A stretch of 64,000 nucleotides of DNA. Source: Saccharopolyspora kobensis (GTDB taxonomy: Bacteria; Actinomycetota; Actinomycetes; Mycobacteriales; Pseudonocardiaceae). The notes beneath the pieces were generated by a model, which had not been told where the DNA came from, did not search any database, and saw nothing but the letters and a program-made list of their open reading frames with translations. Positions 44,689 through 52,935 of this stretch are shown here, piece by piece. The stretch covers positions 593,404 to 657,403 of the forward strand of contig NZ_FNVB01000003.1 of the NCBI RefSeq assembly GCF_900108315.1, written 5' to 3'. Within the stretch, counting starts at the first letter, position 1; each line of letters begins with the position of its first letter. The position numbers were made by a program, and so were the translations under genes.

Positions 44689-44713
44689 ATACCCGCGGCG
44701 GGCCTCCTTGAAC
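44689..44713 (-). promoter_or_regulatory. Sigma-B-type promoter of the ChaB gene
   Basis: GTTC-N15-GGGTAT on the minus strand, 68 bp upstream of ATG 44621. Confidence 0.6.
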
Positions 44714-44734
44714 GTTCAGGGCACGGGACGGCTC

Positions 44735-44760
44735 GTATGGAACTCCTCGATGACGGGTAC
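44735..44760 (+). promoter_or_regulatory. Sigma-B-type promoter of the DUF6131 gene
   Basis: GTAT-N16-GGGTAC, 52 bp before ATG 44813, back to back with the ChaB promoter. Confidence 0.5.
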
Positions 44761-44812
44761 TTCCGGGGAACGGGGGAAAGTGCACAACATCCCACCAGGA
44801 GAAAGGACGATC

Positions 44813-44968
44813 ATGATCACGCTGGGAATCATCCTGCTCCTCATCGGGTTCCTCACCGGGATCCAGATCATCTGGACCCTCGGCATCGTCGCGGTCGTCG
44901 TGGGCGCCGTCCTGGCCATCGCCGGTGGTACCGGCCACGCCATCGCGGGCCGCAAGCACTGGTTCTAG
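44813..44968 (+). CDS. Small hydrophobic protein, DUF6131-like
   Basis: Protein of 51 residues with two membrane helices (LGIILLLIGFLTGIQIIWTL and GIVAVVVGAVLAIAG) and a short tail GRKHWF. Small proteins of this form are widespread in actinomycetes and annotated DUF6131. AGGAGAAAGG precedes the ATG. Upstream in-frame codons have no ribosome site. Confidence 0.82.
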   Translation: MITLGIILLLIGFLTGIQIIWTLGIVAVVVGAVLAIAGGTGHAIAGRKHWF

Positions 44969-44982
44969 AACCGGCGTTGCGC

Positions 44983-45020
44983 GCGCTGCTGCCTTCCCGG
45001 CGCGGGAAGGGCAGCAGCGC
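44983..45020. terminator. Strong hairpin between convergent genes
   Basis: Sixteen paired bases (GCGCTGCTGCCTTCCC with its complement, one bulged G) around a short loop, between the DUF6131 and hemerythrin genes. Confidence 0.65.
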
Positions 45021-45025
45021 GGATC

Positions 45026-45595
45026 TCACCGATCGCGTCCGGACAAGCTGTCCCGCAGGCGATCGACCATGCCCGCGCCCGGGTCCAGGATCATGTTCGC
45101 CGGAGGCTTGTCCGGTGCCGAGGGGTGCGGCCGGGTGGGCGCCCGCTCCTTGGCCTTGGTGATCTTCGAGCCGAGTTCCATCATCTCCTCGGCAGAGCAG
45201 CTGCGCTGCAACCGCGGGAACAGGTCCCGCTCCTCGTCGTCGACGTGGTGCCTGATGTCCTCGATCAGCTTGCGGACGAGCCGGTCGTACTCCGCCTCCG
45301 ACGGTTCCATCCCCTCAAGCTGCTTCATGACCTCTTCGGCTTCGGCGTGCTCCTGGATCTCGTGGTCGGCGACCGAGTCCCCGTCGGGCAGGCTCTTGCG
45401 AGCGGTCGGGTAGAGGTACTGCTCCTCCGCGACCGAGTGCCGGACCAGCTCCGTGATGATGTGGTCGACGAGTCCTCGGCGGGCCTGCTCGGACAGACCA
45501 CCGCGTTCGTACTCCTGGAAGGCGCTCTCGACCGCCCGGTGGTCCTTGACCAGGACGTCGACCATGTCGCCTTGCTGCGTCATGCCCTGCGTCAT
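45026..45595 (-). CDS. Hemerythrin HHE-domain protein
   Basis: Protein of 189 residues. Di-iron ligands can be assigned to H19 (VKDHRAV), H53 with E57 or E58 (HSVAEEQYLYP), H78 and H83 (DHEIQEHAE), and H117 with E121 (HHVDDEERDLFP). It binds O2, NO or senses redox stress. A proline-rich tail follows residue 150. A weak GTTT-N17-GGGCAT motif about 55-80 bp upstream of its ATG may be a stress promoter. It has a good GAGGAG ribosome site. Confidence 0.92.
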   Translation of the reverse strand: MTQGMTQQGDMVDVLVKDHRAVESAFQEYERGGLSEQARRGLVDHIITELVRHSVAEEQYLYPTARKSLPDGDSVADHEIQEHAEAEEVMKQLEGMEPSEAEYDRLVRKLIEDIRHHVDDEERDLFPRLQRSCSAEEMMELGSKITKAKERAPTRPHPSAPDKPPANMILDPGAGMVDRLRDSLSGRDR

Positions 45596-45686
45596 GTCGT
45601 CCCCACTCCTCCTCGGTCATCAGGATCGGGAAAGTGCGCACCCGAGGGATGCCCGCGGGCGGAAGACCGGCAAACCAGGCAGCCGC

Positions 45687-45833
45687 TCATCGCCGGAACC
45701 GGGACTTGCGGGATCGGCGGCTGGAGCGCCGGCGGCCGGTCCACGACCACGGACCGAGCCGCAGCGTCCAGCTCGTCGCGCCCAGCGGCCCTCGCCGCCA
45801 GCGCACGGGCCCGATCTTCACCTCTCGCGCCAT
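45687..45833 (-). CDS. Possible small basic protein (48 residues)
   Basis: A frame from ATG 45833 gives a peptide with regularly spaced aromatic residues (KIGPVRWRRGPLGATSWTLR, LGPWSWTGRRR) and an Arg/Ser tail. The GPLGATSW pattern looks protein-like and recalls small DUF4236-type proteins. GAGGT lies about 10 nt upstream. No homologue is certain. The alternative is that this 379-bp gap between the hemerythrin and DUF2795 genes is non-coding. Confidence 0.35.
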   Translation of the reverse strand: MAREVKIGPVRWRRGPLGATSWTLRLGPWSWTGRRRSSRRSRKSRFRR

Positions 45834-45911
45834 CCCGATCCGCACCTCGAACACCCCGCCCTCGAACGGTCGACCGCTTCCACTCGAGCTGTACCCGGCA
45901 CGGCCCGACCT

Positions 45912-45937
45912 GATAGCCGGACGAGCGCGCCGGGTAC
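45912..45937 (+). promoter_or_regulatory. Possible sigma-B-like promoter of the DUF2795 gene
   Basis: GATA-N16-GGGTAC, 37 bp before ATG 45975. The -10 is good and the -35 is poor. The -10 also forms a dyad with 45891-45899 (GTACCCGGC / GCCGGGTAC). Confidence 0.35.
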
Positions 45938-45974
45938 CCGAGGCCGGTCGGGAACCACACGGGAGGGAGGCCCG

Positions 45975-46187
45975 ATGACCAAGGCCGACGATCGACGGGT
46001 TCGCAAAGCCCTGCAGGGAGCGGACTTTCCCGCTTCCAAGGAGGAACTCGTCGAGTACGCACGAGAGCGCGGCACCGGCGCCAGGACGCTGCTCGCCCTG
46101 CGAGGAATCCCGGAGGGCACCTACGAGGACAGCGATGAGGTCGAGCGAGCGGTCCCGCAGAACCCGGAAGCCGGTTCCGCCGACTGA
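45975..46187 (+). CDS. DUF2795 protein
   Basis: Protein of 70 residues matching DUF2795: ALQGADFPASKEELVEYARE, then LLALRGIPEGTYEDSDEVER. Small helical proteins with unknown function, frequent in stress regions of actinomycetes. GGGAGGGAGG precedes the ATG. It forms a pair with the next small gene (22-bp gap). Confidence 0.88.
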   Translation: MTKADDRRVRKALQGADFPASKEELVEYARERGTGARTLLALRGIPEGTYEDSDEVERAVPQNPEAGSAD

Positions 46188-46209
46188 TCCACTGTGAGGA
46201 GGGGCTCTG

Positions 46210-46392
46210 ATGCCACGCGAATCGGACAAGCACGGACCTCGCAAGGACGACGAGCTCGAGAAGGAGGTCGAGGGGCACCTCCGCAGCGGCCACCCCACGC
46301 GGGCCGATGAGTCGCTCGAAGCGGAACCGCCCGCCGACGACGACCCGGAGACCGACGTGCGGCCCCCGCCACCGGAGCGAGGAGAGTCCTGA
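46210..46392 (+). CDS. Small acidic hypothetical protein
   Basis: Protein of 60 residues, very rich in Asp, Glu, Pro and Arg (KDDELEKEVEGHLRSGHPTR, ADDDPETDVRPPPPERGES). Probably disordered. GAGGAGGGG precedes the ATG. It is cotranscribed with the DUF2795 gene and followed by a strong terminator. Confidence 0.72.
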   Translation: MPRESDKHGPRKDDELEKEVEGHLRSGHPTRADESLEAEPPADDDPETDVRPPPPERGES

Positions 46393-46424
46393 CCACGACC
46401 TGGCCGTGCTGGCCTCCCGAGCTC

Positions 46425-46459
46425 GCCCGGTGGTTGCGCACGCAGCCACCGGGCTTTTT
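46425..46459 (+). terminator. Rho-independent terminator
   Basis: GCCCGGTGG/CCACCGGGC stem extended inwards by TGCG/CGCA and followed by TTTTT. The clearest classical terminator in the window, closing the DUF2795 operon. Confidence 0.88.
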
Positions 46460-46574
46460 CTCGCGCCCGGTGGTGGGTGAATTTCGCACCGCGCGATGCC
46501 GGTGGTCAGTGTTGGCGTGCGCTTCACCTCATCTCTCCGCCGCACCCTTCTCGCAGGTCAGCGAGGTGGCTACC

Positions 46575-47144
46575 GTGAGGGGCAGCTGTCCCCGAACAGC
46601 GAGAAAGCGAGGTCCCGACTTGTCCGCGGCCCTCTCCCCGATCATCACGGCCACCGCGCGCTGGCTCACCAACGCCTACCCGGCGCCCGCCGACGGAGCC
46701 CTCAGCCGCGCGCTGGTGCAGGCTCAAGCCGAACAGGCGGTGACCGCGGCGGCCTGGCTGCGCTACCCGACGCCCGTCGACACCGATCTCGTGCTGATCG
46801 CCGGCCCGGGTGGCTCCAGCCGCCTGGACGTGCTGATCGCGGGCAACGCGACTGCTCCCAGCGCCGAGGACCACGCGTGGCGGACCTGGGTCGACGAGGT
46901 CGTCGCGAGCTGGGCGGCCTGCCTGCTCGGCGAACCGACCTTGGCCGCGAGGGCGGTCGAGGTGCTCGTCGCCCGGAACGGCCCGGCCGTCCCGGACCAC
47001 TTCCGCCGGCTCACTTCGCCCAGCGGACGGGAGCTGGACGCCGCTGCCCTGCTCCGGCACCCCGATCTGCTGGCTCCGCTGGCCGAACTGCACCGCCGGC
47101 CGCTCCACGAAGCCCTGAACACCAGCGGAGCGGTCACCTCGTGA
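46575..47144 (+). CDS. Hypothetical protein
   Basis: About 189 residues from GTG 46575 (GAGGTGG upstream), or 174 from TTG 46620 (GAGGT upstream). Mainly helical and Ala/Leu-rich, with no signal peptide or membrane helix. Recognisable pieces are IITATARWLTNAYPAPADGA, VDTDLVLIAGPGGSSRLDVL and RLTSPSGRELDAAALLRHPD. I know no family. It lies alone between two promoters on the same strand. Confidence 0.62.
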   Translation: MRGSCPRTARKRGPDLSAALSPIITATARWLTNAYPAPADGALSRALVQAQAEQAVTAAAWLRYPTPVDTDLVLIAGPGGSSRLDVLIAGNATAPSAEDHAWRTWVDEVVASWAACLLGEPTLAARAVEVLVARNGPAVPDHFRRLTSPSGRELDAAALLRHPDLLAPLAELHRRPLHEALNTSGAVTS

Positions 47145-47164
47145 GAAGCGGCAGTTCCCGATCG

Positions 47165-47190
47165 GGATAGCGGACACCTCGACGGGGTAG
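47165..47190 (+). promoter_or_regulatory. Sigma-B-type promoter of the ATP-grasp gene, probably leaderless
   Basis: GGAT-N16-GGGTAG. The -10 ends 9 bp before GTG 47200, which has no ribosome site. Confidence 0.5.
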
Positions 47191-47199
47191 GCCCCAGGC

Positions 47200-48501
47200 G
47201 TGGAAGACCGGACGAAGAACATCGCCGTCCTCGGCCTGGACGAGCGAAACCTGGCGCTGCTGCGGGAGATCGCGCGCTCCGAGCCGTACCGGTTCCACGC
47301 CTTGCTGACGAGGGAAGAGCTGATGCTGGGCGATGTCTCGCTCGCCCGCCTGCTCGACGAGGCGCAGGACCGGCTCGACTCCTTCGGGTTCCCGGTGGAC
47401 GCGATCGTCGGCTACTGGGACTTCCCCGTCAGCTCCATGGTTCCGATCCTGGCCACCCGCTCGGGCCTGCCGGGGCCGAGCCTCGAATCGGTGGTCAAGT
47501 GCGAGCACAAGTACTGGAGCCGGCTCGAGCAGCGCAAGGTCACCGATTCCCACCCCGGGTTCGGGATCATCGACCTCGACGACCCGCATCCGCCACCCGG
47601 CCTGTCGTTCCCGATGTGGGTGAAGCCGGTCAAGTCGTTCTCCTCGGACCTCGCGTTCAAGGTGGAAGATCCCGGCGAGCTGGCGGAAGCGGCCACCGAG
47701 ATCCGCCGGGGCGCGTGCCGGGTGGGCGAGGCCTTCGACTTCCTGCTCTCCATGCTCGAACTGCCGCCGGAGATCGCCGAGATCGGCGGCCTGGCGTGCC
47801 TGGCCGAGGAGGAGGTCGGCGGTGTTCAGCTCACGGCCGAGGGCTACTGCGCCGACGCGGGACCGCAGGTGTACGGAATCGTCGATTCGCTGTGCTACCC
47901 GGACTCCTCCAGCTTCCTCCGCTACCAGTACCCGTCCAAGCTGCCCGCGGACGTCCAGGACCGGATCGCGGCGATCTCCGCAGACGTCATCCGCCAGATC
48001 GGCCTGTCCTCCTCGGCCTTCAACATCGAGTACTTCTGGGATCCGGACCAGGACGAGCTCAACATCCTGGAGATCAACCCGCGCCTGTCCCAGTCCCACG
48101 CCCCGCTGTTCGAGTTCGTCGACGGAGCTCCCAACCACCTGTGCATGGTCAAGCTCGCGCTGGGCGAGGAGCCGTTCATGCCGCACCGCCAGGGCGACTT
48201 CGCCGTAGCGGCCAAGTGGTTCATGCGGACCTTCACCGATGCCGTGGTCCGGAGCGTGCCGTCGGAGGAGGACGTCGAGCGCCTCCGCAGCACCTTCCCC
48301 GAAGCGATCGTGGACATCATCGCCGATCGAGGGCACCGCCTTTCCGATCTGCACGGGCAGGACAGCTACAGCTTCGAGCTCGCCGCCCTCTACCTGGCCG
48401 CGCAGGACGAGGCCGAACTGATCCGCAAGTACCGGCGCTGCCTGGATATGCTGCCGTTCTCCCTGGCGGACGATCACGATCCGGACTGCAGCCGGTCGTA
48501 G
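47200..48501 (+). CDS. ATP-grasp domain protein
   Basis: Protein of 433 residues. A Rossmann-like N-terminal domain (NIAVLGLDERNLALLREIAR) is followed by an ATP-grasp fold. KPVKSFSSDLAFKV is the ATP-binding lysine strand, and FNIEYFWDPDQDELNILEIN with NPRLSQSHAPLF supply the magnesium ligands. Such proteins ligate a carboxylate to an amine or thiol, and the substrate here is unknown. The start is probably leaderless. Its 3' end overlaps the convergent DUF1360 gene by 28 bp. Confidence 0.85.
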   Translation: MEDRTKNIAVLGLDERNLALLREIARSEPYRFHALLTREELMLGDVSLARLLDEAQDRLDSFGFPVDAIVGYWDFPVSSMVPILATRSGLPGPSLESVVKCEHKYWSRLEQRKVTDSHPGFGIIDLDDPHPPPGLSFPMWVKPVKSFSSDLAFKVEDPGELAEAATEIRRGACRVGEAFDFLLSMLELPPEIAEIGGLACLAEEEVGGVQLTAEGYCADAGPQVYGIVDSLCYPDSSSFLRYQYPSKLPADVQDRIAAISADVIRQIGLSSSAFNIEYFWDPDQDELNILEINPRLSQSHAPLFEFVDGAPNHLCMVKLALGEEPFMPHRQGDFAVAAKWFMRTFTDAVVRSVPSEEDVERLRSTFPEAIVDIIADRGHRLSDLHGQDSYSFELAALYLAAQDEAELIRKYRRCLDMLPFSLADDHDPDCSRS

Positions 48502-48995
48502 CACAGCTGCAGGAAGTCGGCCCCGGCCAGAACGGAGAACGTGGTCGCCACCGTCCGCGTGAGCCGCGGCGCGAAGACCATGCCGATCATGAACCCGGTG
48601 GCGATCCAGAGGTCCAAGCAGAACGGGCAGGTGACCAGCTCCCCGATCGCGTGCCGCAGCTGGCTCGGTTTGCGCACCTCCTCGGCGACCTCCGAGGGGC
48701 CGGACTGCCCGGCGTACCGCGCGAACGGAGAACGCAGCGGACTCGTCACGGCGTCCTTGGTCAGCGTCCGGGAGACCTTGTGCGTGCCCACCGTCAGCAG
48801 CACCACGTCGAACACCGGCAGCGACGAGGGCAGTCGCCGCCCGGCGCCCCGCGCGACTCCGGCAGCCCCGGAGACGACCGCGACGAACGCGCCCATCACC
48901 ACCAGGTAGCCGCTCAGCGGCCGTTGCGCGCTGCCCCGGTACCGGTCCGCCTGTTCCTCGTCCGCCCTCACCCGGGATGGTCGATCAGCACTCAT
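48474..48995 (-). CDS. DUF1360 membrane protein
   Basis: Protein of 173 residues. DVVLLTVGTHKVSRTLTKDA, VTSPLRSPFARY and the cysteine pair LVTCPFCLDLWIATGFMIG are the DUF1360 signature. Three hydrophobic segments. Function unknown. Related sporulation-linked proteins (YjcL/YngL type) occur in Bacillus. Confidence 0.88.
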   Translation of the reverse strand: MSADRPSRVRADEEQADRYRGSAQRPLSGYLVVMGAFVAVVSGAAGVARGAGRRLPSSLPVFDVVLLTVGTHKVSRTLTKDAVTSPLRSPFARYAGQSGPSEVAEEVRKPSQLRHAIGELVTCPFCLDLWIATGFMIGMVFAPRLTRTVATTFSVLAGADFLQLCYDRLQSGS

Positions 48996-49162
48996 GCTTC
49001 GCTCCGCGCGGCTCCGAAAACCACGGCGAGATCGCCGTTTGGACGGTCCAGGGGTTCCCGGCCGGTGTCCTCGCCATTCCTCCGAGATCCGCCGACGTTT
49101 GGGGCGGTGGACCCGGCGGGAACGCCATGGGAGAGAGGAAACCCGATCTGTAGGAGCGCGCC

Positions 49163-49393
49163 ATGACCGACAAGCCGAGCAGCCCCGTCAAGGACAAGAA
49201 CTACAACCTGATCACGGTGCTGCAGGAGTCGCTGCAACACGTCTGGATCATGGAGACCTACATCGCGGACGCCGAGAAGCAGGGCGACGAAGAACTCGCC
49301 GAGTGGTTCCGCAAGATCCAGCACAACAACCACAAGGCAGGGGAACAGGGCAAGGAACTCCTGCAGAAGCGCCTCAAGAACGAGAACGCTTGA
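49163..49393 (+). CDS. Small helical hypothetical protein
   Basis: Protein of 76 residues, almost entirely helical: NYNLITVLQESLQHVWIMET, YIADAEKQGDEELAEWFRKI, then NNHKAGEQGKELLQKRL. The spacing of Glu, His and aromatic residues recalls a short ferritin-like or DUF892-like half-bundle, but I cannot assign a family. AGGAG precedes the ATG. Confidence 0.75.
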   Translation: MTDKPSSPVKDKNYNLITVLQESLQHVWIMETYIADAEKQGDEELAEWFRKIQHNNHKAGEQGKELLQKRLKNENA

Positions 49394-49402
49394 TGCGCTC
49401 GG

Positions 49403-49687
49403 TCAGCGGCACCTGATGTGCGCGGCCGCGAGCCGCTGCTCGTCCTCGCCGAATCCCGCGGCAGTCGTGCAGTAGGGCGAGCTGGTCGGCGGCACCTGGT
49501 GCACGCAGCAGGGTTGCTCGTCGTCCGCCAGCACTGCGAGCTCGCCGCCGCCTTCGTCACCCACCATGACGTAGGCGGCGGCGAAAGCTTGTGCCTCGGT
49601 GGGCAGCGGAGCCGCTGCCTGCACCTTGGCGGGGCTCAGGATCTTCCACCAGCCGTCGGCCAGCGGCCGGATGTACCACCTGCCCAT
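49403..49687 (-). CDS. Hypothetical protein with cysteine-rich C-terminal half
   Basis: Protein of 94 residues. WYIRPLADGWWKILSPAKVQ resembles the short beta-meander of DUF2188-like proteins. EAQAFAAAYVMVGDEGGGEL follows, and then four cysteines (CCVHQVPPTSSPYC and the final IRCR). ATG 49687 follows GAGGGGGCGGG. It lies 13 bp after the DUF6292 gene, probably in one operon. Function unknown. Confidence 0.65.
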   Translation of the reverse strand: MGRWYIRPLADGWWKILSPAKVQAAAPLPTEAQAFAAAYVMVGDEGGGELAVLADDEQPCCVHQVPPTSSPYCTTAAGFGEDEQRLAAAHIRCR

Positions 49688-49700
49688 GTCGCCCGCCCCC

Positions 49701-50105
49701 TCAGCAGTCGAATCCGGCGAGCCGGCGCTCCAGGCCGTCATCGGAGTTGGGCAGCCGGAACGCAGGCGCCACCGGCGTGCCCGGGTTGCGCCCCAGGATC
49801 GCGTCCCGCAGGAACTCCTGCACCGCCTCCGGCGGCGGCAGGACGTTCTCACCGAGGAATTCCAGCGACACGGTCCGCCCGGCTCCGCCGGCCTCCACCC
49901 GCAACGCCCAACCGCTGACCTCGTCCCAGGTCAGCAGCAGCGGGAAGCCGACCAGCGTCGGCACGCGCGAGTTCAGCTGGATGATCACCGTGGCCAGACC
50001 GCCGTCGACGTCGACGTCGATCTCGCTGACCTCGTCGTCCAGATCTCCGGCCACGCTCCGGACGTAGTTGACCAGACCGCCGACCGCGCGACTCGTCGTT
50101 TCCAT
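49701..50105 (-). CDS. DUF6292 protein
   Basis: Protein of 134 residues. GLVNYVRSVAGDLDDEVSEI, LTWDEVSGWALRVEAG, and LGENVLPPPEAVQEFL fit the DUF6292 family, typical of Pseudonocardiaceae and relatives. Unknown function, no membrane helix. ATG 50105 follows GGAGAGGGG. The 241 bp between its start and the end of accC hold no gene. Confidence 0.82.
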   Translation of the reverse strand: METTSRAVGGLVNYVRSVAGDLDDEVSEIDVDVDGGLATVIIQLNSRVPTLVGFPLLLTWDEVSGWALRVEAGGAGRTVSLEFLGENVLPPPEAVQEFLRDAILGRNPGTPVAPAFRLPNSDDGLERRLAGFDC

Positions 50106-50346
50106 CACCGGCCCCTCTCCTCGACCGACACCCGCTCGTTCGGGCCATTCCCGTCGTTTCGGTTGTTCTCGGCCAGGGTGGTCGACGGCCGGGACGAACA
50201 CCGCGCATGCGACTGGCCCGGCCTCAGCGGCCGGACCAGTCGCGATCAGCGCCACCCCGGAAGACCAGCCGTCCCGCTCGGACGGTGGCTCCCCGCTGAA
50301 TACCCGTTCGCAGAGCGGACGAAACCGCCGCGGCCTCGCGGGCGCC

Positions 50347-51696
50347 TCAGTCCCCGGCGCGGGTTTCCTCCAGCCATCCGGTGTGGACCGGACCGGCGCG
50401 GAGCCGCGGATCGGCGGTCAGCCCGCGGTGCAGCGAGATGGTGCTCGCGACGCCTTCGACGTGGAACTCGGACAGCGCCTGCCGCGCTCTGGCGTAAGCC
50501 TGCTCTCGGTCGGCTCCCCAGCAGATGAGCTTGGCGATCAGCGAGTCGTAGAACGGGCTGATCCGGTCGCCCTGCGCGATTCCGGTGTCCACTCGCACGC
50601 CGGGGCCGCCGGGCAGGTGCAACGCGGTGATCTCGCCGGGCGTCGGCGCGAAGTCGCGCTCCGGATCCTCTGCGTTGATGCGCATTTCGATCGCGACGCC
50701 GCGCCGCTCGATCGAATCCTGATCCAGGGCCAACACCGCGCCACCGGCGATCCTCAGCTGTTCGGCGATGACGTCGACACCGGTGATCGCCTCGGTGATC
50801 GGGTGCTCGACCTGGACGCGGGTGTTCATCTCGATGAAGTAGAAGTTCTCGTCGGCGTCGACGAGGAACTCCACCGTTCCGGCGTTGCGGTACCCGACGT
50901 GCTCGGCCAACCGCACCGCGGCCGAGGTGATCGCCTGCCGGGTGCTTTCGCGCAGGTCCGACGCGGGCGCCTCTTCGAGCAGCTTCTGCCGACGCCGTTG
51001 CACCGAGCAGTCCCGCTCGAAGAGGTGCACCGCGTTCCCGTGCTCGTCGGCGAGCACCTGCACCTCCACGTGCCGCGCCCCGGGGACCGCGCGCTCGAGG
51101 TAGACCGTCCCGTCGCCGAACGCCGAACGCGCCTCGGCCCGCGCCCCGGGCAGCACGTCGACCAGCTCGGCCGCGTCGGCGACCGGCCGGATCCCCCGGC
51201 CTCCGCCGCCCGCCGCCGCCTTGACCAGCAGCGGGTAACCGACCTCCTCGGCCGCGCGGACGGCGTCGTCCGGATCGTCGACCGGACCGCTTCCCGGCAC
51301 CACCGGAACGCCGGCGGCCTGCGCCGCCCGACGTGCGGCCGCCTTGTCGCCCATCTGCTCCATCGCCGAAGGCGGTGGCCCGACGAACACCAGCCCGGCC
51401 TCGACGATCGCCCGGGCGAAAGCGGCGTTCTCCGACAGGAAGCCGTAACCGGGGTGCACCGCTTCCACGTCGGCGGAGCGCGCCGCCTTGAGCAGCGCAT
51501 CGGAGTCCAAGTAGGACTTCTGCGCGGCGGACCTCCCGATGTGCACCGCCTCGTCGGCGAGCCGCACCCAGCGGGCGTTCTCGTCCGCGTCGGAGTACAC
51601 CGCGACGGCCTCGACGTCGGCCGCGTGGCAGGCGCGGACGATCCGCACCGCGATCTCACCGCGGTTGGCCACCAGCACTCTCCGCAGGCCGGTCAT
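50347..51696 (-). CDS. accC: Biotin carboxylase subunit
   Basis: Protein of 449 residues, full AccC length. LVANRGEIAVRIVRACHA at the start, HPGYGFLSENAAFA, the glycine-rich ATP loop KAAAGGGGRGIR, the catalytic region ERDCSVQRRRQKLLEE and FIEMNTRVQVEHPITEAITG. It carboxylates biotin on the neighbouring AccB. Its operon contains the 5-oxoprolinase subunits PxpB and PxpC and no carboxyltransferase of the AccA/D type, so it may serve that enzyme rather than acetyl-CoA. ATG 51696 overlaps the accB stop. Confidence 0.92.
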   Translation of the reverse strand: MTGLRRVLVANRGEIAVRIVRACHAADVEAVAVYSDADENARWVRLADEAVHIGRSAAQKSYLDSDALLKAARSADVEAVHPGYGFLSENAAFARAIVEAGLVFVGPPPSAMEQMGDKAAARRAAQAAGVPVVPGSGPVDDPDDAVRAAEEVGYPLLVKAAAGGGGRGIRPVADAAELVDVLPGARAEARSAFGDGTVYLERAVPGARHVEVQVLADEHGNAVHLFERDCSVQRRRQKLLEEAPASDLRESTRQAITSAAVRLAEHVGYRNAGTVEFLVDADENFYFIEMNTRVQVEHPITEAITGVDVIAEQLRIAGGAVLALDQDSIERRGVAIEMRINAEDPERDFAPTPGEITALHLPGGPGVRVDTGIAQGDRISPFYDSLIAKLICWGADREQAYARARQALSEFHVEGVASTISLHRGLTADPRLRAGPVHTGWLEETRAGD

Positions 51697-51932
51697 GGCT
51701 CGTCGACCTCGAACATCGTCTGCCCGACGTCCACCTCGTCGCCGTCGTCGAGCAGGATCTTGCTGACCCGGCAGGACTTCTCGGCCTTCACCTCGTTGAA
51801 GGTCTTCATGACCTCGATCAGCGCGATCGTCTGCCCGGCCTCCACGACGCCGCCCGCTTCGATGAACGGCGCCGCATCGGGCGAGGGCCGCCGGTAGAAC
51901 ACACCCGGCACGTGAGCTTCCACTGTGGACAT
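51693..51932 (-). CDS. accB: Biotin carboxyl carrier protein
   Basis: Protein of 79 residues, a single biotinyl domain without the long N-terminal part of housekeeping AccB. The biotinylated lysine is K43 in IEVMKTFN. VPGVFYRRPSPDAAPFIEAG is the typical first half. It is translationally coupled to accC by ATGA and lies 13 bp after pxpC. Short carriers of this kind are common in pxp/kip loci. Confidence 0.92.
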   Translation of the reverse strand: MSTVEAHVPGVFYRRPSPDAAPFIEAGGVVEAGQTIALIEVMKTFNEVKAEKSCRVSKILLDDGDEVDVGQTMFEVDEP

Positions 51933-51945
51933 GAGTACCCCCTGT

Positions 51946-52935
51946 TCACCGCTGTTCGGCGGACACCGCCGCCCGCGCCTTGTCCAGCCGCACCCGCCGT
52001 TCCCGGCGGGCGGCCACCGCCGTCTCGACGTCCACAGGCGCGAACCGCACCCGGCCGCCCGTCCTGGCCTGGGCCATGCGGTCCCGGTCGACCGAGATCA
52101 CCGTGCCGATGGTCGCGTAGCCACCCCCGGTCACCGCGTCGTTGAGCAGCACGATCGGTTCGTCGCCGCCCGGCACCTGCACCGAGCCGACGGGATAGCC
52201 GAGGTCGACGACGTTGGCCTGGTCGCGACCGGCGCCGAACGGCTGCTCGCGTTCTACGAATTCCAGCGATCCGCCGCGCAGCCGGTAGCCGACGCGATCG
52301 GCGTCCTTGGTGACCTTCCACTCCACCTCGACGAACGACGCCAGCGCCCGCTCGGTCAACCGGTAGGCGCAAAGCCCGGCCACGAACCGCAGTTCGGTGA
52401 CATCCGGCAACTCGGCCCGCAGTTCGCCGGGCACTTCCGTCCCCGCCGCCGGTGCTCCACCCGCGGCCTCTCCCAGCGGCAGCCGGTCGCCACCGGCCAG
52501 CGCGCGCCCCTGGAAGCCGCCGATGCCGGTGAGCAGGTAGGTCGAGCGCGACCCCAGGTAGAGCGGCACGTCGATCCCACCGCCCACCGCGACGTAGGGC
52601 CGAGCACCGCCCCGGACCTGCCCGAAGGACAGCACGTCACCGGCCGACACCCGCAAGGCCGTCCAGGTCGGGGCGGGCTCGCCGTTGATCGCGACGTCGC
52701 AGTCCGCGCCGGTCACCGCGACGCTGCGCGGATCGGTGAACTCCAGCTCCGGCCCGAGGTAGGTGGCCTCCAGCGCGGCAGCGCCGGGCGGGTTGCCGAC
52801 CAGCGCGTTGGCCACCGCGAAGGAGTACTGGTCCATCGCTCCCGACGGAGGCATCCCGATGGCGTACTGGCCGTCGCGACCGGTGTCCTGCACCGTCGTG
52901 GACAAACCGCCGGAGCGCACGATCAGTTCGTTCAC
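51946..52935 (-). CDS. pxpC: 5-oxoprolinase subunit PxpC (biotin-dependent carboxyltransferase-like)
   Basis: Protein of 329 residues. GGLSTTVQDTGRDGQYAIGM, SGAMDQYSFAVANALVGNPP, VAVGGGIDVPLYLGSRSTYL and a C-terminal QVPGGDEPIVLLNDAVTGGG are the KipA/allophanate hydrolase subunit 2 signature. With PxpA and PxpB it forms the bacterial ATP-dependent 5-oxoprolinase that converts 5-oxoproline to glutamate. GTG 52935 overlaps the pxpB stop (GTGA). Confidence 0.92.
   Translation of the reverse strand: MNELIVRSGGLSTTVQDTGRDGQYAIGMPPSGAMDQYSFAVANALVGNPPGAAALEATYLGPELEFTDPRSVAVTGADCDVAINGEPAPTWTALRVSAGDVLSFGQVRGGARPYVAVGGGIDVPLYLGSRSTYLLTGIGGFQGRALAGGDRLPLGEAAGGAPAAGTEVPGELRAELPDVTELRFVAGLCAYRLTERALASFVEVEWKVTKDADRVGYRLRGGSLEFVEREQPFGAGRDQANVVDLGYPVGSVQVPGGDEPIVLLNDAVTGGGYATIGTVISVDRDRMAQARTGGRVRFAPVDVETAVAARRERRVRLDKARAAVSAEQR

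Noticed and set aside
45891..45937. GTACCCGGC / GCCGGGTAC dyad as an operator
   Set aside because: The right arm coincides with the -10 hexamer of a candidate promoter and the spacer is 29 nt, so the pairing may be accidental.
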